Made by a program: the position numbers and the translations under genes. The notes beneath the pieces are model-generated. The model was not told the origin of the DNA and ran no database searches. It saw nothing but the letters and a program-made list of their open reading frames with translations. 64,000 bases of DNA, taken from positions 103,847 through 167,846 of the forward strand of contig JACPEG010000004.1 of the NCBI GenBank assembly GCA_016183615.1, in the 5' to 3' direction. The DNA is from Betaproteobacteria bacterium. GTDB lineage: Bacteria > Pseudomonadota > Gammaproteobacteria > Burkholderiales > UBA6910. Shown piece after piece: positions 1-9,239 of the stretch (its first letter is position 1; each line of letters starts with the position of its first letter).

Positions 1-108
1 TGGCAATTTCCGGGACCTGAACCATAATGGAATTATCGCACGCCACCGAAGGGGAGCAGAACGACCCGGTCGTTGGCAGGGTCAAAGCCATAGCGACAGG
101 AGGCACCT

Positions 109-300
109 ATGACACACCTGGAACTGAATGTAGAGGAACAGGAAATCCTGGCCGATGCGCTGGAAAGCTTCATTTCCGATCTGCGGATGGAAATCTGCGA
201 CACCGAGCAGATGGATTTCCGCTTGAATCTCAAGAACCAGGAGCGCATCCTCCAGCGGGTATTGGGGCACCTGCGGCCTGCCGGCCACGCGGCGGCCTGA
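109..300 (+). CDS. small hypothetical protein (63 aa)
   Basis: A 63-residue acidic protein of unknown function. The start is supported by a good ribosome binding site (AGGAGG, about 8 bases upstream of the ATG). The sequence is rich in Glu, Asp and Leu (for example LNVEEQEILADALESF) and should be mostly helical; no catalytic motif, signal peptide or membrane segment is visible. It ends just before the convergent comEC stop. I do not recognise a family. A minus-strand ORF covers the same bases but has no ribosome binding site or family signature, so the plus strand is preferred. Confidence 0.6.
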   Translation: MTHLELNVEEQEILADALESFISDLRMEICDTEQMDFRLNLKNQERILQRVLGHLRPAGHAAA

Positions 301-304
301 GCGC

Positions 305-2662
305 TTACGGTTCCGGGCGCTCCTGCCAGTAGCGGCGCCGCCGGTCCCTGAATGACTGGACGCGGATTCCCGTCGCGTCCGCGGTGAGGATGACGGCGCC
401 GTCCCGGTCGCTGCGGTAAACCTCGGCGCCCACCCCCCGGTAGCGTGCCACCACCTCCGGCCGCGGATGGCCGAAGGGGTTTCGATAGCCCGCGGTGAAC
501 ACCGCCGCCCGCGGCGAAACCGCCTCCACGAACTCACGTCCGGACGACGATTTTCCGCCATGGTGGGGAACCACCAGCACCGTGGCCCGGAGTTCCCCGC
601 GGGCGCGCGCAAGCAGTTCCGCCTCGCCCCGCCGCTCGATGTCACCGGTGAGCAGCACGCTTGCCGCACCCACCGAGATTTTCAGCACGCAGCTACGGTC
701 GTTGTCCCGGATGCGCGGATTGGCAAAGCTTTCGACGGCGGGATGCAGGACCGTGAAGCGCACCCCATCCCAATCCCACTCCTGGCCGGCGTAACAGGGG
801 TCGGCCATGGCCACATCCCCAAGCAGCGGGTGCAGCGGCGCCAGCGATGAGATGACCGTTTCCACCGGCAGCGCCTGCAGCACCGATACGGTGCCGCCAT
901 GGTGGTCGGTGTCGTCGTGGGAGAGCACCAGCAGGTCGAGCCGCCGCACCCCCTCGCCCCGCAGGAAGGGCACGATGATGCGGTTGCCGCTGTTGGCATC
1001 CGCCGCGAATCCCGGCCCGGTATCGTAGAGCAGCGCGTGGCGATGGGTGCGCGCCACGACCGAGAGCCCCTGCCCCACGTCCAGCACCGTGAGCCAGGCT
1101 TCCCCCGGCCCCGGGGCGGGCGGCAGCACCAGGAACATCGGGGCCAGGCCCGCCGCGCCGATCCAGCGGCTCGGGAACCCCTTCGGCAGCAGCAGCCAGG
1201 CGACACCCAGCAAGGCGACCGCGACCGTCCACGGCGGCGGCGCATGCTGCTCCCACACGGCATCGGGCAGCTCCGAAAGCCAGACCAGGAACGCCATGCA
1301 ACCGGCCATTACCTGGTGAGCGATCCAGAGCAGTCCGTCCCAGGGAATGACCGCACCCAGCAGGGTGATCGGCACCACCACCAGGCTTACCACCGGAATG
1401 GCCACGGCATTGGCCACGGGCGAAACCAGGGACACCTGCTGGAACAGGGCGAGGAGCGGCGGGGTGAGCCCCAGGGTCACCGCCCACTGGGTGCGCCACC
1501 AGCCGCGGACGAGGGTGGGTTTGCCGGTGCGCCCGACGGAGACGTAGAAGATCAGGGCCACGGCGCCGAAGGAAAGCCAGAAGCCGGGCGCCAGCACCGC
1601 CCAGGGATCGGCAAGCGTCACCAGGAACAGGGCGATCGCCAGCACGTGGAACGGCGCGCTCAGGCGCCCGAGCCACAGGGCGAGGGCCACCGCCGCCAGC
1701 ATGAACACGGTGCGCTGAGTCGGCACGGCGAAGCCCGCCATCAGCGCGTAGCCCAGCGCGGCAGCCGCGCCGGCGAGCGCCCCCACCTTGCGGGCCGGGA
1801 CCGCCAGCGTGAGCCGGGCGCTGCGGGTCCACAGCCAGGCGGCGAGGAAAAAGGCGAGTCCGGCCACCATGGTCACGTGCAGGCCCGAGATGCTCATCAG
1901 GTGATTGACCCCGGTGCGGGTGAACACTTTCCACTGATCCTGGGGAATGGCCTGCTGGTCGCCGATGGCGAGCGCGATGAGAACGCCGGCATAGGGCGCG
2001 TCGGCCCGCGCCGCCCGGAATCGCTCGCGGAACCCTTCCCGCCAATGCTGCACGCGGTAGGCGAAGCTCTCGGCCAGGGCGTCCGTTCGCCGGTTGTCGC
2101 CCTCCGCCCGCACATAGCCCACGGCGCGGATATTGCGCTCCAGGAGCCAGGCTTCGTAGTCGAAGCCGTGGGGATTGGCGCTGCCGTGGGGGCGCCTGAG
2201 CCTCACCCTGAGCTGCCAGCGCTCGCCGGCCCTTACCGGGGCGACGCGCGGCCCGCCATCGCCCGCCTCGTTGTACCAGGTGAGGCCGATGCGCCGCGGA
2301 ACATGGGCGCCGGCGGTCTTCACCGCTTCCACGTCCAGGTCGAACCGCAGCCCGTAGTCCCGCTGCTGCGGCAGGCCGGCCACCACGCCCACGAGCTCCA
2401 CGTTCCGCCCCTCCCAATCCGCGGGCAGGGCGTCCGCGAGGCGCAGCTGGGCGAGCCAGGCCGCCCAGAAGAATCCCGCCGAGAAGAAGGCGGCGCAAAG
2501 CACAGCCTTGCCCATGACCGCGAGCCACGCGGGTCGTTCCACCGCAACCGCCCCGGCGAAGAACAGCGGGATCACCCCCCAGGCCCAGGAAAGGGCGGGA
2601 AGTTCCGGCTGCCATTGCAGAAGCCAGGCGCCGCAGACGAAGGCGACGAAAAGGAGGGGCAT
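305..2662 (-). CDS. comEC: ComEC/Rec2-type DNA internalisation protein
   Basis: Inner-membrane channel protein that moves transforming single-stranded DNA into the cytoplasm. The order of parts is typical: N-terminal membrane helices and soluble domain, a central Competence domain with many helices (GVNHLMSISGLHVTMVAGL is characteristic), and a C-terminal metallo-beta-lactamase-like domain with LDVGQGLSVV and the metal-binding LSHDDTDHHGG. About 785 aa, normal for the family. The reading frame is open further upstream, but the start at 2662 is preferred because it begins directly with the first membrane helix (MPLLFVAFVCGAWLL), has an AGG-rich region upstream, and avoids overlap with the divergent DUF2062 gene. 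It suggests natural competence, although no pilus genes are in view. Confidence 0.9.
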   Translation of the reverse strand: MPLLFVAFVCGAWLLQWQPELPALSWAWGVIPLFFAGAVAVERPAWLAVMGKAVLCAAFFSAGFFWAAWLAQLRLADALPADWEGRNVELVGVVAGLPQQRDYGLRFDLDVEAVKTAGAHVPRRIGLTWYNEAGDGGPRVAPVRAGERWQLRVRLRRPHGSANPHGFDYEAWLLERNIRAVGYVRAEGDNRRTDALAESFAYRVQHWREGFRERFRAARADAPYAGVLIALAIGDQQAIPQDQWKVFTRTGVNHLMSISGLHVTMVAGLAFFLAAWLWTRSARLTLAVPARKVGALAGAAAALGYALMAGFAVPTQRTVFMLAAVALALWLGRLSAPFHVLAIALFLVTLADPWAVLAPGFWLSFGAVALIFYVSVGRTGKPTLVRGWWRTQWAVTLGLTPPLLALFQQVSLVSPVANAVAIPVVSLVVVPITLLGAVIPWDGLLWIAHQVMAGCMAFLVWLSELPDAVWEQHAPPPWTVAVALLGVAWLLLPKGFPSRWIGAAGLAPMFLVLPPAPGPGEAWLTVLDVGQGLSVVARTHRHALLYDTGPGFAADANSGNRIIVPFLRGEGVRRLDLLVLSHDDTDHHGGTVSVLQALPVETVISSLAPLHPLLGDVAMADPCYAGQEWDWDGVRFTVLHPAVESFANPRIRDNDRSCVLKISVGAASVLLTGDIERRGEAELLARARGELRATVLVVPHHGGKSSSGREFVEAVSPRAAVFTAGYRNPFGHPRPEVVARYRGVGAEVYRSDRDGAVILTADATGIRVQSFRDRRRRYWQERPEP

Positions 2663-2765
2663 GGATTGGGCAAGCGCTTCTGCAGTTAACGTCCCAGGTG
2701 CGTTTCGGCTGACCTTGGTAAAATGCTTCGAGCCATTTCCACGATCGCGCTGATCCGCCCCCCCG

Positions 2766-3344
2766 ATGCCCCGCAAGTATTTCAGGCGGTTCCTGCCCTC
2801 CCACGAGAGCGTCAAGCAGCATCGCTATGTCGCCGTGTTCGGCACCCTGCTGCACCACCCGAACCTGTGGCACCTGAATCACCACTCGGTGGCGGGGGGC
2901 GTGGCGGTGGGCCTGGTAAGCGGCCTGGTGCCCGGGAGCAACCCGGTGCAGTTCCTGCTGGCCGCGATATTCTCCATCGTGTTCAAGGTCAACCTGCCGG
3001 TGGCCGTAATCGTCACGCTCTACACCAATCCGTTCACCATCGTCCCCATCTATTTCGTCGCCTACAAGCTGGGCTCCCTGGTCACCGGACAGGCGAACAA
3101 CCCCCCGCCCCACGCCGAGTTCAGCCTGGCCGGTAGAAGCGTCGGCGAATGGCTTCCGGCGCTCATCGACTGGCTCACGTCCATCGGCAAGCCGCTGCTG
3201 GCGGGGCTGCCGTTGCTGGCCCTGATTCTCGCCACGACCGGCTACTTTGCAGTGCGATGGGCCTGGCGGCTGCACGTCATGTATTCCTGGCACAAGCGCA
3301 AGGCGCGGCGCCGTGCGCAGTCCGCACCGCCGACCGAACCATGA
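2766..3344 (+). CDS. DUF2062 family membrane protein
   Basis: A 192-aa protein of the DUF2062 family, whose function is unknown. The family hallmark is the glycine-rich hydrophobic stretch around residues 40-105 (GGVAVGLVSGLVPGSNPVQF, then TLYTNPFTIVPIYFVAYKLG), followed by another membrane helix near residue 150 and a basic C-terminus. It is divergent from comEC, with about 100 bases between the starts. The ATGA at its end overlaps the start of the DNA glycosylase, so the two are translationally coupled. Confidence 0.85.
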   Translation: MPRKYFRRFLPSHESVKQHRYVAVFGTLLHHPNLWHLNHHSVAGGVAVGLVSGLVPGSNPVQFLLAAIFSIVFKVNLPVAVIVTLYTNPFTIVPIYFVAYKLGSLVTGQANNPPPHAEFSLAGRSVGEWLPALIDWLTSIGKPLLAGLPLLALILATTGYFAVRWAWRLHVMYSWHKRKARRRAQSAPPTEP

Positions 3345-3958
3345 CCCCGCGCTACTGGAAGCGCGCCGTCCGGGAGCTTTCCGAGCGGGACCCGGTGATG
3401 GCCGGGATCATCGAGAGCCACCCGAACGGGCGGCTGCGCAGCCGTGGCGACCCGTTCACGACGCTCGCCCGCTCCATCGTCGGACAGCAGATCTCGGTGA
3501 AGGCCGCGGACGCGGTGTGGTCCCGTTTCGAGTCGCGGGTGCAGACCGTCGCGCCGGAAAGCGTGTACGCAGTCGAGGCGCCGGACCTCCGGGCCTGCGG
3601 GCTTTCAGGGAAGAAAGCGGAGTACCTGCGGGACCTGGCCCGGCATTTCATCGACGGAAAACTGGAACCTGGACGCTGGCAGGGGCTCGCCGACGAGACG
3701 CTCATTGCCGAACTCACCCGGGTGCGCGGCATCGGCCGCTGGAGCGCGGAGATGTTTCTGATCTTCCACCTGCTGCGCCCCGACGTGTTTCCGGTGGACG
3801 ATCTCGGGCTGCAGCGGGCCCTGTGCCTGCACTACAACCGGGGCCGCAGGATGCCGGTCACCCGCATGCGCAAATTTGGCCAGCGCTGGCTGCCATGGCG
3901 CTCGGTGGCGACCTGGTACCTGTGGCGGAGTCTCGACCCGGTGCCGGTGGAGTATTGA
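3341..3958 (+). CDS. HhH-GPD DNA-3-methyladenine glycosylase (AlkA-like)
   Basis: Base-excision repair enzyme that removes alkylated bases. The 205-aa protein carries the helix-hairpin-helix motif LTRVRGIGRWSAEMFLIF followed by the catalytic aspartate in FPVDDLGLQRAL, as in the AlkA/MAG subfamily. The motif TLARSIVGQQISVKAA near residue 45 is also typical. It lacks the N-terminal domain of E. coli AlkA, like many short MAG-type glycosylases. The start ATG overlaps the stop of the DUF2062 gene, and the next small membrane gene follows after one base, so the three form one operon. Confidence 0.88.
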   Translation: MTPRYWKRAVRELSERDPVMAGIIESHPNGRLRSRGDPFTTLARSIVGQQISVKAADAVWSRFESRVQTVAPESVYAVEAPDLRACGLSGKKAEYLRDLARHFIDGKLEPGRWQGLADETLIAELTRVRGIGRWSAEMFLIFHLLRPDVFPVDDLGLQRALCLHYNRGRRMPVTRMRKFGQRWLPWRSVATWYLWRSLDPVPVEY

Positions 3959-3959
3959 G

Positions 3960-4286
3960 ATGACGCACCAGGAATTCGTCGCCGCCTACCGGCAGGGCCG
4001 CGTCCGCGTCAACGTGGATCCGGTGCTGGCGGGAAAATATCTCACCGCGAAGATGCTGCTGCCGGTGGTGGTGACCCCGGTGATCGGCGTCGGGGCCGCC
4101 CTGATGCTGATCGGATTCTTCTGGCTGGGGCTCGCCATCGCCGTTTTCGGCATCCTGCTGCCGCGGCTGATCAAGATGACCGCGCCGGGCTTCGTGCTGA
4201 CCCGGGCGCTGCAGGAAGAAAAGGTCTACCAGGAAGTGACCCGCGCCGGAATCCTCAACATCCTGGGCTCAGACGACGCGGCGTAG
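3960..4286 (+). CDS. small integral membrane protein (108 aa)
   Basis: Conserved-looking hypothetical protein that begins one base after the glycosylase stop. Two hydrophobic segments lie around residues 30-75 (KMLLPVVVTPVIGVGAALML and the following GLAIAVFGILLPRLI), so it should be an inner-membrane hairpin with a short soluble C-terminus. No catalytic motif is seen and I assign no function. Its TAG stop is provided by the leading GTAG of the palindromic repeat that follows. Confidence 0.7.
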   Translation: MTHQEFVAAYRQGRVRVNVDPVLAGKYLTAKMLLPVVVTPVIGVGAALMLIGFFWLGLAIAVFGILLPRLIKMTAPGFVLTRALQEEKVYQEVTRAGILNILGSDDAA

Positions 4287-4358
4287 GTTGGGCTGCGCGC
4301 AGCCCAACATTCGGAGCCACCGGGTGTTGGGCTTCGGGATCAGGCCCCGAAGCCCAAC
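4287..4358. repeat. paired palindromes between convergent operons, likely bidirectional terminator
   Basis: Two hairpins sit between the convergent glycosylase operon and lolD. The first is a perfect 22-bp palindrome at 4287-4308 (arm GTTGGGCTGCG). The second has 13-bp arms at 4326-4338 and 4346-4358 (GTTGGGCTTCGGG) with a 7-base loop. Both share GTTGGGCT, so they look like two copies of one dispersed repeat. They could stop transcription in both directions; there is no strong T-tract. Confidence 0.65.
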
Positions 4359-4386
4359 CCACAAGCCGTTCACCGTTCACTCACGT

Positions 4387-5094
4387 CTAATCCGCCGCCA
4401 GAACGCCGTCCACCAGCCTGAGCACCCGCTGGGCCTTCCTGGCAAGGTCCGGATCGTGGGTGACCATCACCAGGCTGGTATTGAGATTGGCGTTGAGCTC
4501 CAGCATCAGTTCGAACACCCCTTCCGCGGTATGGCGGTCCAGGTTGCCGGTGGGCTCGTCGGCCAGCACGCACGCGGGCTGGGTGACCAAGGCGCGGGCC
4601 AGCGCCGCCCGCTGGCGCTCCCCGCCGGAAAGTTCCCCCGGCGTGTGGTTGTGGCGGTGACCCAACCCCACGCGGTTCAGCATCTCCGAGGCCGAGCGCC
4701 GGGCGCCTTCCCCATCCATGCGCCGGATGAGCAGCGGCATCGCCACGTTCTCCAGCGCGGTGAATTCCGGCAGCAGGTGATGGAACTGGTAAACGAACCC
4801 GAGCCAGCGGTTCCGGAGGTCTCCCTGCTCCGCCTCGGTGAGGGTCGCCAGGTCGCGCCCCTGCACGGTGACGGTCCCGGCGGTCGCCGCATCCAGCCCG
4901 CCGAGCAGGTGCAGCAGCGTGCTCTTGCCCGACCCGGATGCGCCCACCACCGCCACGCGCTCACCCGCCGCCACGTCCAGGTCCACGCCCATCAGTACCG
5001 GCACCTCCACCTTGTCCTGGCGATAGGTCTTCCTGAGCCCCCGGCAGGAAAGCACCGGCTGATTGCCGACGGCTGACGGCTGACCGCTATTCAT
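4387..5094 (-). CDS. lolD: lipoprotein-releasing ABC transporter ATPase LolD
   Basis: ATPase of the LolCDE complex that extracts outer-membrane lipoproteins from the inner membrane and hands them to LolA. The 235-aa protein has Walker A (GASGSGKST), the signature [15 protein letters not shown] and Walker B ([12 protein letters not shown]), with the LolD/MacB-type [20 protein letters not shown] region. It overlaps the end of the upstream lolC by 8 bases, so the two are co-translated. Confidence 0.94.
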   Translation of the reverse strand: MNSGQPSAVGNQPVLSCRGLRKTYRQDKVEVPVLMGVDLDVAAGERVAVVGASGSGKSTLLHLLGGLDAATAGTVTVQGRDLATLTEAEQGDLRNRWLGFVYQFHHLLPEFTALENVAMPLLIRRMDGEGARRSASEMLNRVGLGHRHNHTPGELSGGERQRAALARALVTQPACVLADEPTGNLDRHTAEGVFELMLELNANLNTSLVMVTHDPDLARKAQRVLRLVDGVLAAD

Positions 5095-6331
5095 AGCGCA
5101 ACGCCTCTGCGGGGTTCACCCTGGATGCCCGGTAGCTGGGATAAACGGTCGCCAGCAGCGAAAGCGCGAACGAGACGACGGCCGTGATGATCACGTCCGC
5201 CCACTGCAGCTCCGAGGGCAGCTCGCTGATGTAATACACGTCCTTGGAAAGGAACTTGAAGCCGAGGACCTGCTCGAGCGCCGCCACCGCCGTATCCACG
5301 TTGAGGGCGAGCGCGATGCCGCCCGCGATTCCGAGCGCCGTGCCCAGCACGCCGATGAAGGAGCCCTGGACGATGAAAATTTTCATGATGCTCCGGGGCG
5401 AGCCGCCCAGGGTGCGCAGGATGGCGATGTCGGCCTGCTTTTCCGTCACCGCCATCACCATGGTGGAGACGATGTTGAAGGCCGCCACAGCCACGATCAG
5501 CACCACCACCAGGAACATCATGCGCTTTTCGATTTCCACCGCCCGGTAGAAGTTGGCGTGGAACCGGGTCCAGTCGCCGATGTAGGCCTCCGCCGAAACC
5601 AGCCGCGAGAGTTCCCGCGCCACCCGCCGGGCTTCGAACAGGTTCTTGAGCTTGAGGCGCACGCCGCTCACCCGGCGCTCCAGCCGGTAGAGCTTCTGGG
5701 CGTCGGCCATGTGCACCAGGGCCAGTCCCGCGTCGTACTCGAAATGCCCCAGCTCGAAGATGCCGGCGACGGTGAACTGCTTGAGCCGGGGCATCACCCC
5801 GGCCGGCGTCACCTGGCCCTGGGGCGCGATCAGCGTCACCTTGTCGCCGATGGCCACGCCCAGGGCCCGGGCGAGATCCACGCCGAGGATGATGCCGAAG
5901 CCGTCGGGAGTGAGGGCTTCGAGGCCGCCCTGCTTCATGTGCTTGCCGATCTCCACCACCTTGGCCTCGTACTCCGGCAGGATGCCGCGCACCACGGTGC
6001 CCTTGACCGCCTGCCCGAAACTGAGCAGGCCCTGCGAGTTTACATAGGGCGCGGCCGCGATCACTTCGGGGTGTGCCGCCGCCTCGCCGGCCACCTTCTG
6101 CCAATCCTCCAGCCCGCCCCGCGCGCCCATGATTTCCACGTGGGAGGTAGCCTCCAGGATGCGGGTGCGGATCTCGCGCTGGAAGCCGTTCATCACGGAC
6201 ATGACGGTAATCAGCACCGTGATGCCGAGGGCCATGCCCACCACGGAGATGGCGGAGATGAAGGAGATGAAGCGGTTGCGGCGCTTGGCGCGGGTGTAGC
6301 GAAGGCCGACGAAGAGCTCGAAGGGGTGCAC
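5087..6331 (-). CDS. lolC: lipoprotein-releasing system permease LolC/LolE
   Basis: Inner-membrane permease of the Lol lipoprotein-sorting complex. The 414-aa protein begins with the family-typical [20 protein letters not shown], has one N-terminal helix, a large periplasmic domain and three C-terminal helices (FtsX fold) ending [17 protein letters not shown]. There is only one permease gene here, as in many Betaproteobacteria where a single LolC/E-like protein forms a homodimer with LolD. It is divergent from the gene at 6441. Confidence 0.93.
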   Translation of the reverse strand: MHPFELFVGLRYTRAKRRNRFISFISAISVVGMALGITVLITVMSVMNGFQREIRTRILEATSHVEIMGARGGLEDWQKVAGEAAAHPEVIAAAPYVNSQGLLSFGQAVKGTVVRGILPEYEAKVVEIGKHMKQGGLEALTPDGFGIILGVDLARALGVAIGDKVTLIAPQGQVTPAGVMPRLKQFTVAGIFELGHFEYDAGLALVHMADAQKLYRLERRVSGVRLKLKNLFEARRVARELSRLVSAEAYIGDWTRFHANFYRAVEIEKRMMFLVVVLIVAVAAFNIVSTMVMAVTEKQADIAILRTLGGSPRSIMKIFIVQGSFIGVLGTALGIAGGIALALNVDTAVAALEQVLGFKFLSKDVYYISELPSELQWADVIITAVVSFALSLLATVYPSYRASRVNPAEALRYE

Positions 6332-6440
6332 GGGCGGTAATAGGACAGGGTTCGCGGAAGTTTAGCAGAGGCTGCGCGGGGAGTATAAAGGATGCGCCGC
6401 GCCGCTGTGTTAAACTCGGCTCGCCATTTTTCCCCCGGCA

Positions 6441-7475
6441 ATGCACCTCCATCTTCTCATCCCCGACCTGTTCTGGCCCGACCCGCGCAACGCCGACGTC
6501 TATCGGGATCTCGGGCTGCCCGGCCTCGAACGCCTGCTTTCCCGCGGCACGCGAAGCGAGATGCCGGGAGAGGAAGCGGAAGCCTGGCTGTGCCGGGCCT
6601 TCGGCGTCCCGAGACAACAGGACTGGCCGGTGGCGCCGCTCACGCTGGAAGGAGACGGCGGGCGCGCGGGCGACGCCTACTGGCTGAGGGCCGACCCGGT
6701 TCACCTGAGGATCGAGCGCGACCAGGCGGTGCTCGCCGACAGCGGCACGTTTTCCATTTCCCAGGCCGAGGCGAACGCTCTCACCGAGGCGCTGAACACG
6801 CACCTGCAGGGCGACGGACTCATCTTTTATCCCCTGCGTCCGGACCGCTGGTACCTTCGCGTGGAGCACGCCCCCCGCTTCCAGACCCACCCTCTGCCGG
6901 CGGCAGCAGGCAGGAATATCCCGGCCCTGCTTCCGGCCGGCGAGGAAGGGCCGGCCTGGCGAAGGCTGCTCAATGAAATCCAGATGCTGTTCCACCAGCA
7001 CGCCGTGAACGAGGCGCGGGAAGCCCGCGGCGACATGCCCGTCAATAGTGTGTGGCTCTGGGGCGGCGGCGTTGCGCCGCAGTCGATCGACAAACCCTAC
7101 GATGCGGTATTTGCCGACGATCCACTGGCACTGGCTTTGGCCGCGAGGAGCGGCGCCAGCCCCGCCCCGCTGCCCGGCGAGGTGGAGCAGTGCTTTGCCG
7201 CGCCGGGTCCGGGAACGGCTCTGGCAATGCTCGACGCGCTGCGCGGCGCGGCCCAGTATGGTGACGCGTACGGCTGGCGAGAGGGTCTGCAGAAGCTCGA
7301 AGCGACCTGGTTCGCCCCGCTGCTCGACGCGCTCGGGAGTGGACGGCCGGGCACCGTCACGGTTCATGCCACCGGGCCCGCCGTGAGCCGGAGGTTCACG
7401 GTATCGCGCACGGATTTGCGGAAGTTCTGGCGGGGCCGGAAGCCGCTTGCAAGCATTGCAGGTATTTCACCCTAG
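6441..7475 (+). CDS. phosphoglycerate mutase-like conserved protein
   Basis: A 344-aa cytoplasmic protein that often lies next to recJ in Betaproteobacteria, where it is usually annotated as a cofactor-independent phosphoglycerate mutase-like or alkaline-phosphatase-superfamily protein. It starts HLHLLIPDLFWPDP and contains the conserved NSVWLWGGGVAP near residue 205, but I cannot see the complete metal-binding set of a true mutase, so enzymatic activity is uncertain. recJ follows 6 bases downstream, so they are co-transcribed. Function unknown. Confidence 0.72.
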   Translation: MHLHLLIPDLFWPDPRNADVYRDLGLPGLERLLSRGTRSEMPGEEAEAWLCRAFGVPRQQDWPVAPLTLEGDGGRAGDAYWLRADPVHLRIERDQAVLADSGTFSISQAEANALTEALNTHLQGDGLIFYPLRPDRWYLRVEHAPRFQTHPLPAAAGRNIPALLPAGEEGPAWRRLLNEIQMLFHQHAVNEAREARGDMPVNSVWLWGGGVAPQSIDKPYDAVFADDPLALALAARSGASPAPLPGEVEQCFAAPGPGTALAMLDALRGAAQYGDAYGWREGLQKLEATWFAPLLDALGSGRPGTVTVHATGPAVSRRFTVSRTDLRKFWRGRKPLASIAGISP

Positions 7476-7481
7476 GCGAAA

Positions 7482-9239
7482 ATGCAACCCCCCAGCATCG
7501 TTACCCGCGCCTATTCCAATGAGGCGTTCCGCGGCCTCGTCGAACATGGGCTGCACCCGGTGCTCGCCCGCGTGTTGGCAGGGCGGCGTATCGAATCCCC
7601 CCAACAGCTGGAGGGCAAGCTGGCGGGCCTCTTTTCCTTTGAATCCCTCAAGAACGCCGACGCGATGGCCGGACGGCTCGCCGATGCCATCGCCGCAAGG
7701 CGGCGCCTGCTCATCGTCGCCGACTACGATTCCGACGGCGCCACCGCTTGCGCCGTGGCCATCCGTGCCCTGCGCGCCTTCGGGGCGGACGCGGACTACA
7801 TCGTGCCGAACCGCTTCCGCTACGGCTACGGGCTCACTCCGGAAATCGTCCGGCTCGCCAAGGACAGCAAGCGCCCCGATGTCCTCGTCACCGTGGATAA
7901 CGGGATTGCCAGCGTGGAGGGAGCAGCCGAAGCCCGGCGCCTCGGGATGCAGGTGCTCATCACCGATCACCACCTCCCGGGCAGCGAATTGCCCCAGGCC
8001 GACTGTATCGTCAATCCCAACCAGCCGGGATGCGGATTCCCCAGCAAGAGCCTGGCCGGCGTCGGCGTCCTGTTCTACGTCGTGCTCGCGCTGCGGGCCG
8101 AGCTGCGAAAACGCGGCGCCTTCGCCGTGAGTCCCGAGCCCAATCTCGCCCGGCTGCTGGATCTGGTCGCGCTCGGCACCGTGGCCGACGTGGTCCGCCT
8201 CGACGACAACAACCGCATCCTGGTGCACCAGGGCCTGGCGCGCATCCGCGCCGGGCAGGCCCAGGCGGGTGTTCTCGCCCTGCTCCGGATCGCGGGCCGG
8301 GATCATCGCCGCGCCGCAAGCTTCGACCTGGGTTTCATGCTTGGGCCGCGCCTGAACGCTGCGGGAAGGCTCACCGACATGACTCTCGGCATCGAAGGAC
8401 TGATCACCGATGACGCGGACCGCGCCGCGGCGGTCGCGCGCCAGCTCGACGCGCTGAACCGGGAACGGCGGGCCATCGAGGCGGACATGCACGGCGCGGC
8501 GCTGGCGATGCTGGATGAGGGCTTCCTCAGCCGCAGCGGCGCCAAGGTGGACGACGCCTACACCCTGAGCCTCTACGATCCGGCATGGCACCAGGGCGTG
8601 GTGGGAATCCTCGCCTCCCGCATCAAGGATCGCTGCCACCGTCCCGTCATCGCCTTCGCGCGGGGAGAGAGCGGGGAACTCAAGGGCTCCGGCCGTTCGA
8701 TTCCGGGCTTTCACCTGCGGGACGCCCTGGACCTCGTGGCCAAGCGTGAGCCGAAGCTGATCGCCCGCTTCGGCGGTCACGCCGCCGCCGCAGGACTCAC
8801 CCTCGCCGAGGCGGATTTTCCGCAGTTCGCGCAGGCCTTCGAGACCGTGGCCCGCGAGCTGCTTACCGCCACCGACCTGGAGAAAGTGATCGAAACCGAT
8901 GGGACCCTGGAGGCTGTGGATTTCAGCATGGATCTGGCCCGGCTCCTCGAGCGGCAGGTCTGGGGCCAGGGATTTCCGGAGCCCACGTTCGTCGGCGAGT
9001 TCGTCGTGGAATCGCAGCGCGTGGTGGGGGAAAAACATTTGAGGCTCAGGCTCAGGCAAATCCCCGCCGGTCCCCCTTCCGGAAACGGGGGAACGAGGGG
9101 GGACGTCGTGGAAGCCATGCTGTTCCAGCACAGCGAACCGCTGCCCGATCGAATCCGCGCGGTGTACCGCCTCGCGATCAACGAATACAATGGCGCCCAG
9201 AGCGTGCAGCTCACGTTGCAGCACTGGGAGGAAGCGTGA
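7482..9239 (+). CDS. recJ: single-stranded-DNA-specific exonuclease RecJ
   Basis: 5'-3' exonuclease on single-stranded DNA, acting in RecFOR recombination, mismatch repair and base-excision repair. The 585-aa protein has the DHH-family motifs: VADYDSDGATACAVA (motif I) near residue 82, TVDNGIAS, and ITDHHLPG (motif III) near residue 160, then the DHHA1 domain with RFGGHAAAAGLTL near residue 430. The length is normal. The last codons overlap the GTG start of the next gene (GTGA). Confidence 0.96.
   Translation: MQPPSIVTRAYSNEAFRGLVEHGLHPVLARVLAGRRIESPQQLEGKLAGLFSFESLKNADAMAGRLADAIAARRRLLIVADYDSDGATACAVAIRALRAFGADADYIVPNRFRYGYGLTPEIVRLAKDSKRPDVLVTVDNGIASVEGAAEARRLGMQVLITDHHLPGSELPQADCIVNPNQPGCGFPSKSLAGVGVLFYVVLALRAELRKRGAFAVSPEPNLARLLDLVALGTVADVVRLDDNNRILVHQGLARIRAGQAQAGVLALLRIAGRDHRRAASFDLGFMLGPRLNAAGRLTDMTLGIEGLITDDADRAAAVARQLDALNRERRAIEADMHGAALAMLDEGFLSRSGAKVDDAYTLSLYDPAWHQGVVGILASRIKDRCHRPVIAFARGESGELKGSGRSIPGFHLRDALDLVAKREPKLIARFGGHAAAAGLTLAEADFPQFAQAFETVARELLTATDLEKVIETDGTLEAVDFSMDLARLLERQVWGQGFPEPTFVGEFVVESQRVVGEKHLRLRLRQIPAGPPSGNGGTRGDVVEAMLFQHSEPLPDRIRAVYRLAINEYNGAQSVQLTLQHWEEA

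Noticed and set aside
33..248. Minus-strand ORF of 71 codons at the window start
   Set aside because: No ribosome binding site or recognisable motif; the overlapping plus-strand ORF at 109-300 has a good site.
693..3293. Very long minus-strand ORF over comEC and DUF2062
   Set aside because: It is a high-GC shadow frame: composition is Arg/Gly/Ala/Pro-rich, with no domain, and it covers two recognisable genes.
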